Positions 63,800 through 64,000 of a stretch of DNA of 64,000 nt are shown piece by piece. The DNA lies in contig NZ_CP048630.1 of NCBI RefSeq assembly GCF_010669125.1, positions 496,001 to 560,000 of the forward strand. Direction: 5' to 3'. Every line of letters starts with the position of its first letter. Within the stretch, counting starts at the first letter, position 1. The notes beneath the pieces are model-generated. The model did no database searches and was not told the origin of the DNA. It worked only from the letters and a program-made list of their open reading frames with translations. This DNA is from Ancylobacter pratisalsi. GTDB lineage: Bacteria > Pseudomonadota > Alphaproteobacteria > Rhizobiales > Xanthobacteraceae. Position numbers and translations under genes: made by a program.

Positions 63800-64000
63800 A
63801 TGTCCACAAACGAGATGACACCGATTTCGCCCTCCCGCATCGGCATGCGTCCGACGCTGTGGACCCGGGGTGACTGGAATGCCCTGTTCGGCTTCGGCAC
63901 GAACATCCTGGTCAACATGCTGGTGCTGACCGGCCTGCTTCAGTTCGTGCTGAAGATGCCATCGGAAATCGTATTCGGCCGCATCCTGCCGGCCGTCGGC
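63800..64000 (+). CDS. Xanthine/uracil/purine permease-like protein, N-terminus (cut by window end)
   Basis: First 67 codons. L-W-T-R-G-D-W-N-A-L-F-G-F-G-T-N-I-L-V-N-M-L, then LTGLLQFVLKMPSEIVFGRI is the usual start of an NCS2/AzgA-like permease subgroup found beside amidohydrolases. Two in-frame ATGs: the one at 63791 directly abuts AAGGGG, while the one at 63800 is nine bases away and is preferred. Probably imports the substrate of the hydrolase just upstream (biuret, a ureide or an azine). The gene continues beyond the window. Confidence 0.75.
   Translation, partial: MSTNEMTPISPSRIGMRPTLWTRGDWNALFGFGTNILVNMLVLTGLLQFVLKMPSEIVFGRILPAVG

Overview
The window is GC-rich, densely coded chromosomal DNA from an alphaproteobacterium, most likely Hyphomicrobiales (Xanthobacteraceae-like; an inference from protein style, not a database match). 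Supporting features are a rhizobial-type pha antiporter operon with fused phaAB, a urtABCDE-fmdA locus, a long UvrB with a rhizobial-style tail, an AcoR-controlled acetaldehyde dehydrogenase and several Tat-exported binding proteins. No rRNA, tRNA, CRISPR array, intact insertion sequence or prophage was seen.

Layout. 1-4.9 kb: a Tat-exported binding protein (cut by the window edge), an (R)-amine-transaminase-like class IV aminotransferase, a family VIII esterase/beta-lactamase-fold hydrolase, and an MFS exporter divergent from a LysR regulator. 5.2-21 kb: a surface-glycan locus with CDP-glucose synthesis and dehydration (rfbG, rfbF), an SDR, a GtrB-like GT2 with a GtrA-like partner and a large membrane protein, an MsbA-like exporter, a GT61 protein, two methyltransferases, an FdtA/FdtB-type 3-amino-sugar pair with a GNAT protein, and an OafA-type acyltransferase. 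21-30 kb: ilvD, an HdeA-like periplasmic protein, a UvrD-like helicase, a sigma-54/AcoR-type acetaldehyde dehydrogenase + DUF779 operon with its activator, and a small acidic protein. 30-36.5 kb: the complete phaABCDEFG K+(Na+)/H+ antiporter on the minus strand and a divergent small XRE protein. 37-49.3 kb: a two-component pair made of an NCS1 permease fused to a hybrid histidine kinase and a LuxR-type response regulator, divergent from urtABCDE-fmdA-fmdB. 49.4-64 kb: gamma-glutamyltransferase, a tiny ORF with an extreme Shine-Dalgarno followed by a YaiI-family gene, a BKACE-like enzyme, PEP carboxylase, a Tim44-domain protein, a secreted penicillin-V-acylase-like hydrolase, DUF805, uvrB, a lipoprotein, and a biuret-hydrolase-like cysteine hydrolase followed by a purine-permease-like gene cut by the window end.

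How the parts work together. The most distinctive unit is 37.7-49.3 kb. A membrane sensor built from a nucleobase-type permease, a nine-cysteine module, a histidine kinase and a receiver is translationally coupled to a LuxR-type regulator and faces the urea/short-amide ABC importer and a formamidase. Two good palindromes and a 21-bp alternating purine-pyrimidine tract lie between the two arms. With the biuret-hydrolase-like gene and permease at 63-64 kb, the window looks equipped to sense, import and cleave small amides as nitrogen sources, although no urease is present here. The glycan locus combines CDP-glucose chemistry with an FdtA/FdtB pair normally used on dTDP-sugars. Hairpins between urtA and urtB, after urtE, between fmdA and fmdB, between fmdB and ggt, and between the aldehyde dehydrogenase and DUF779 divide these operons into separately tuned segments.
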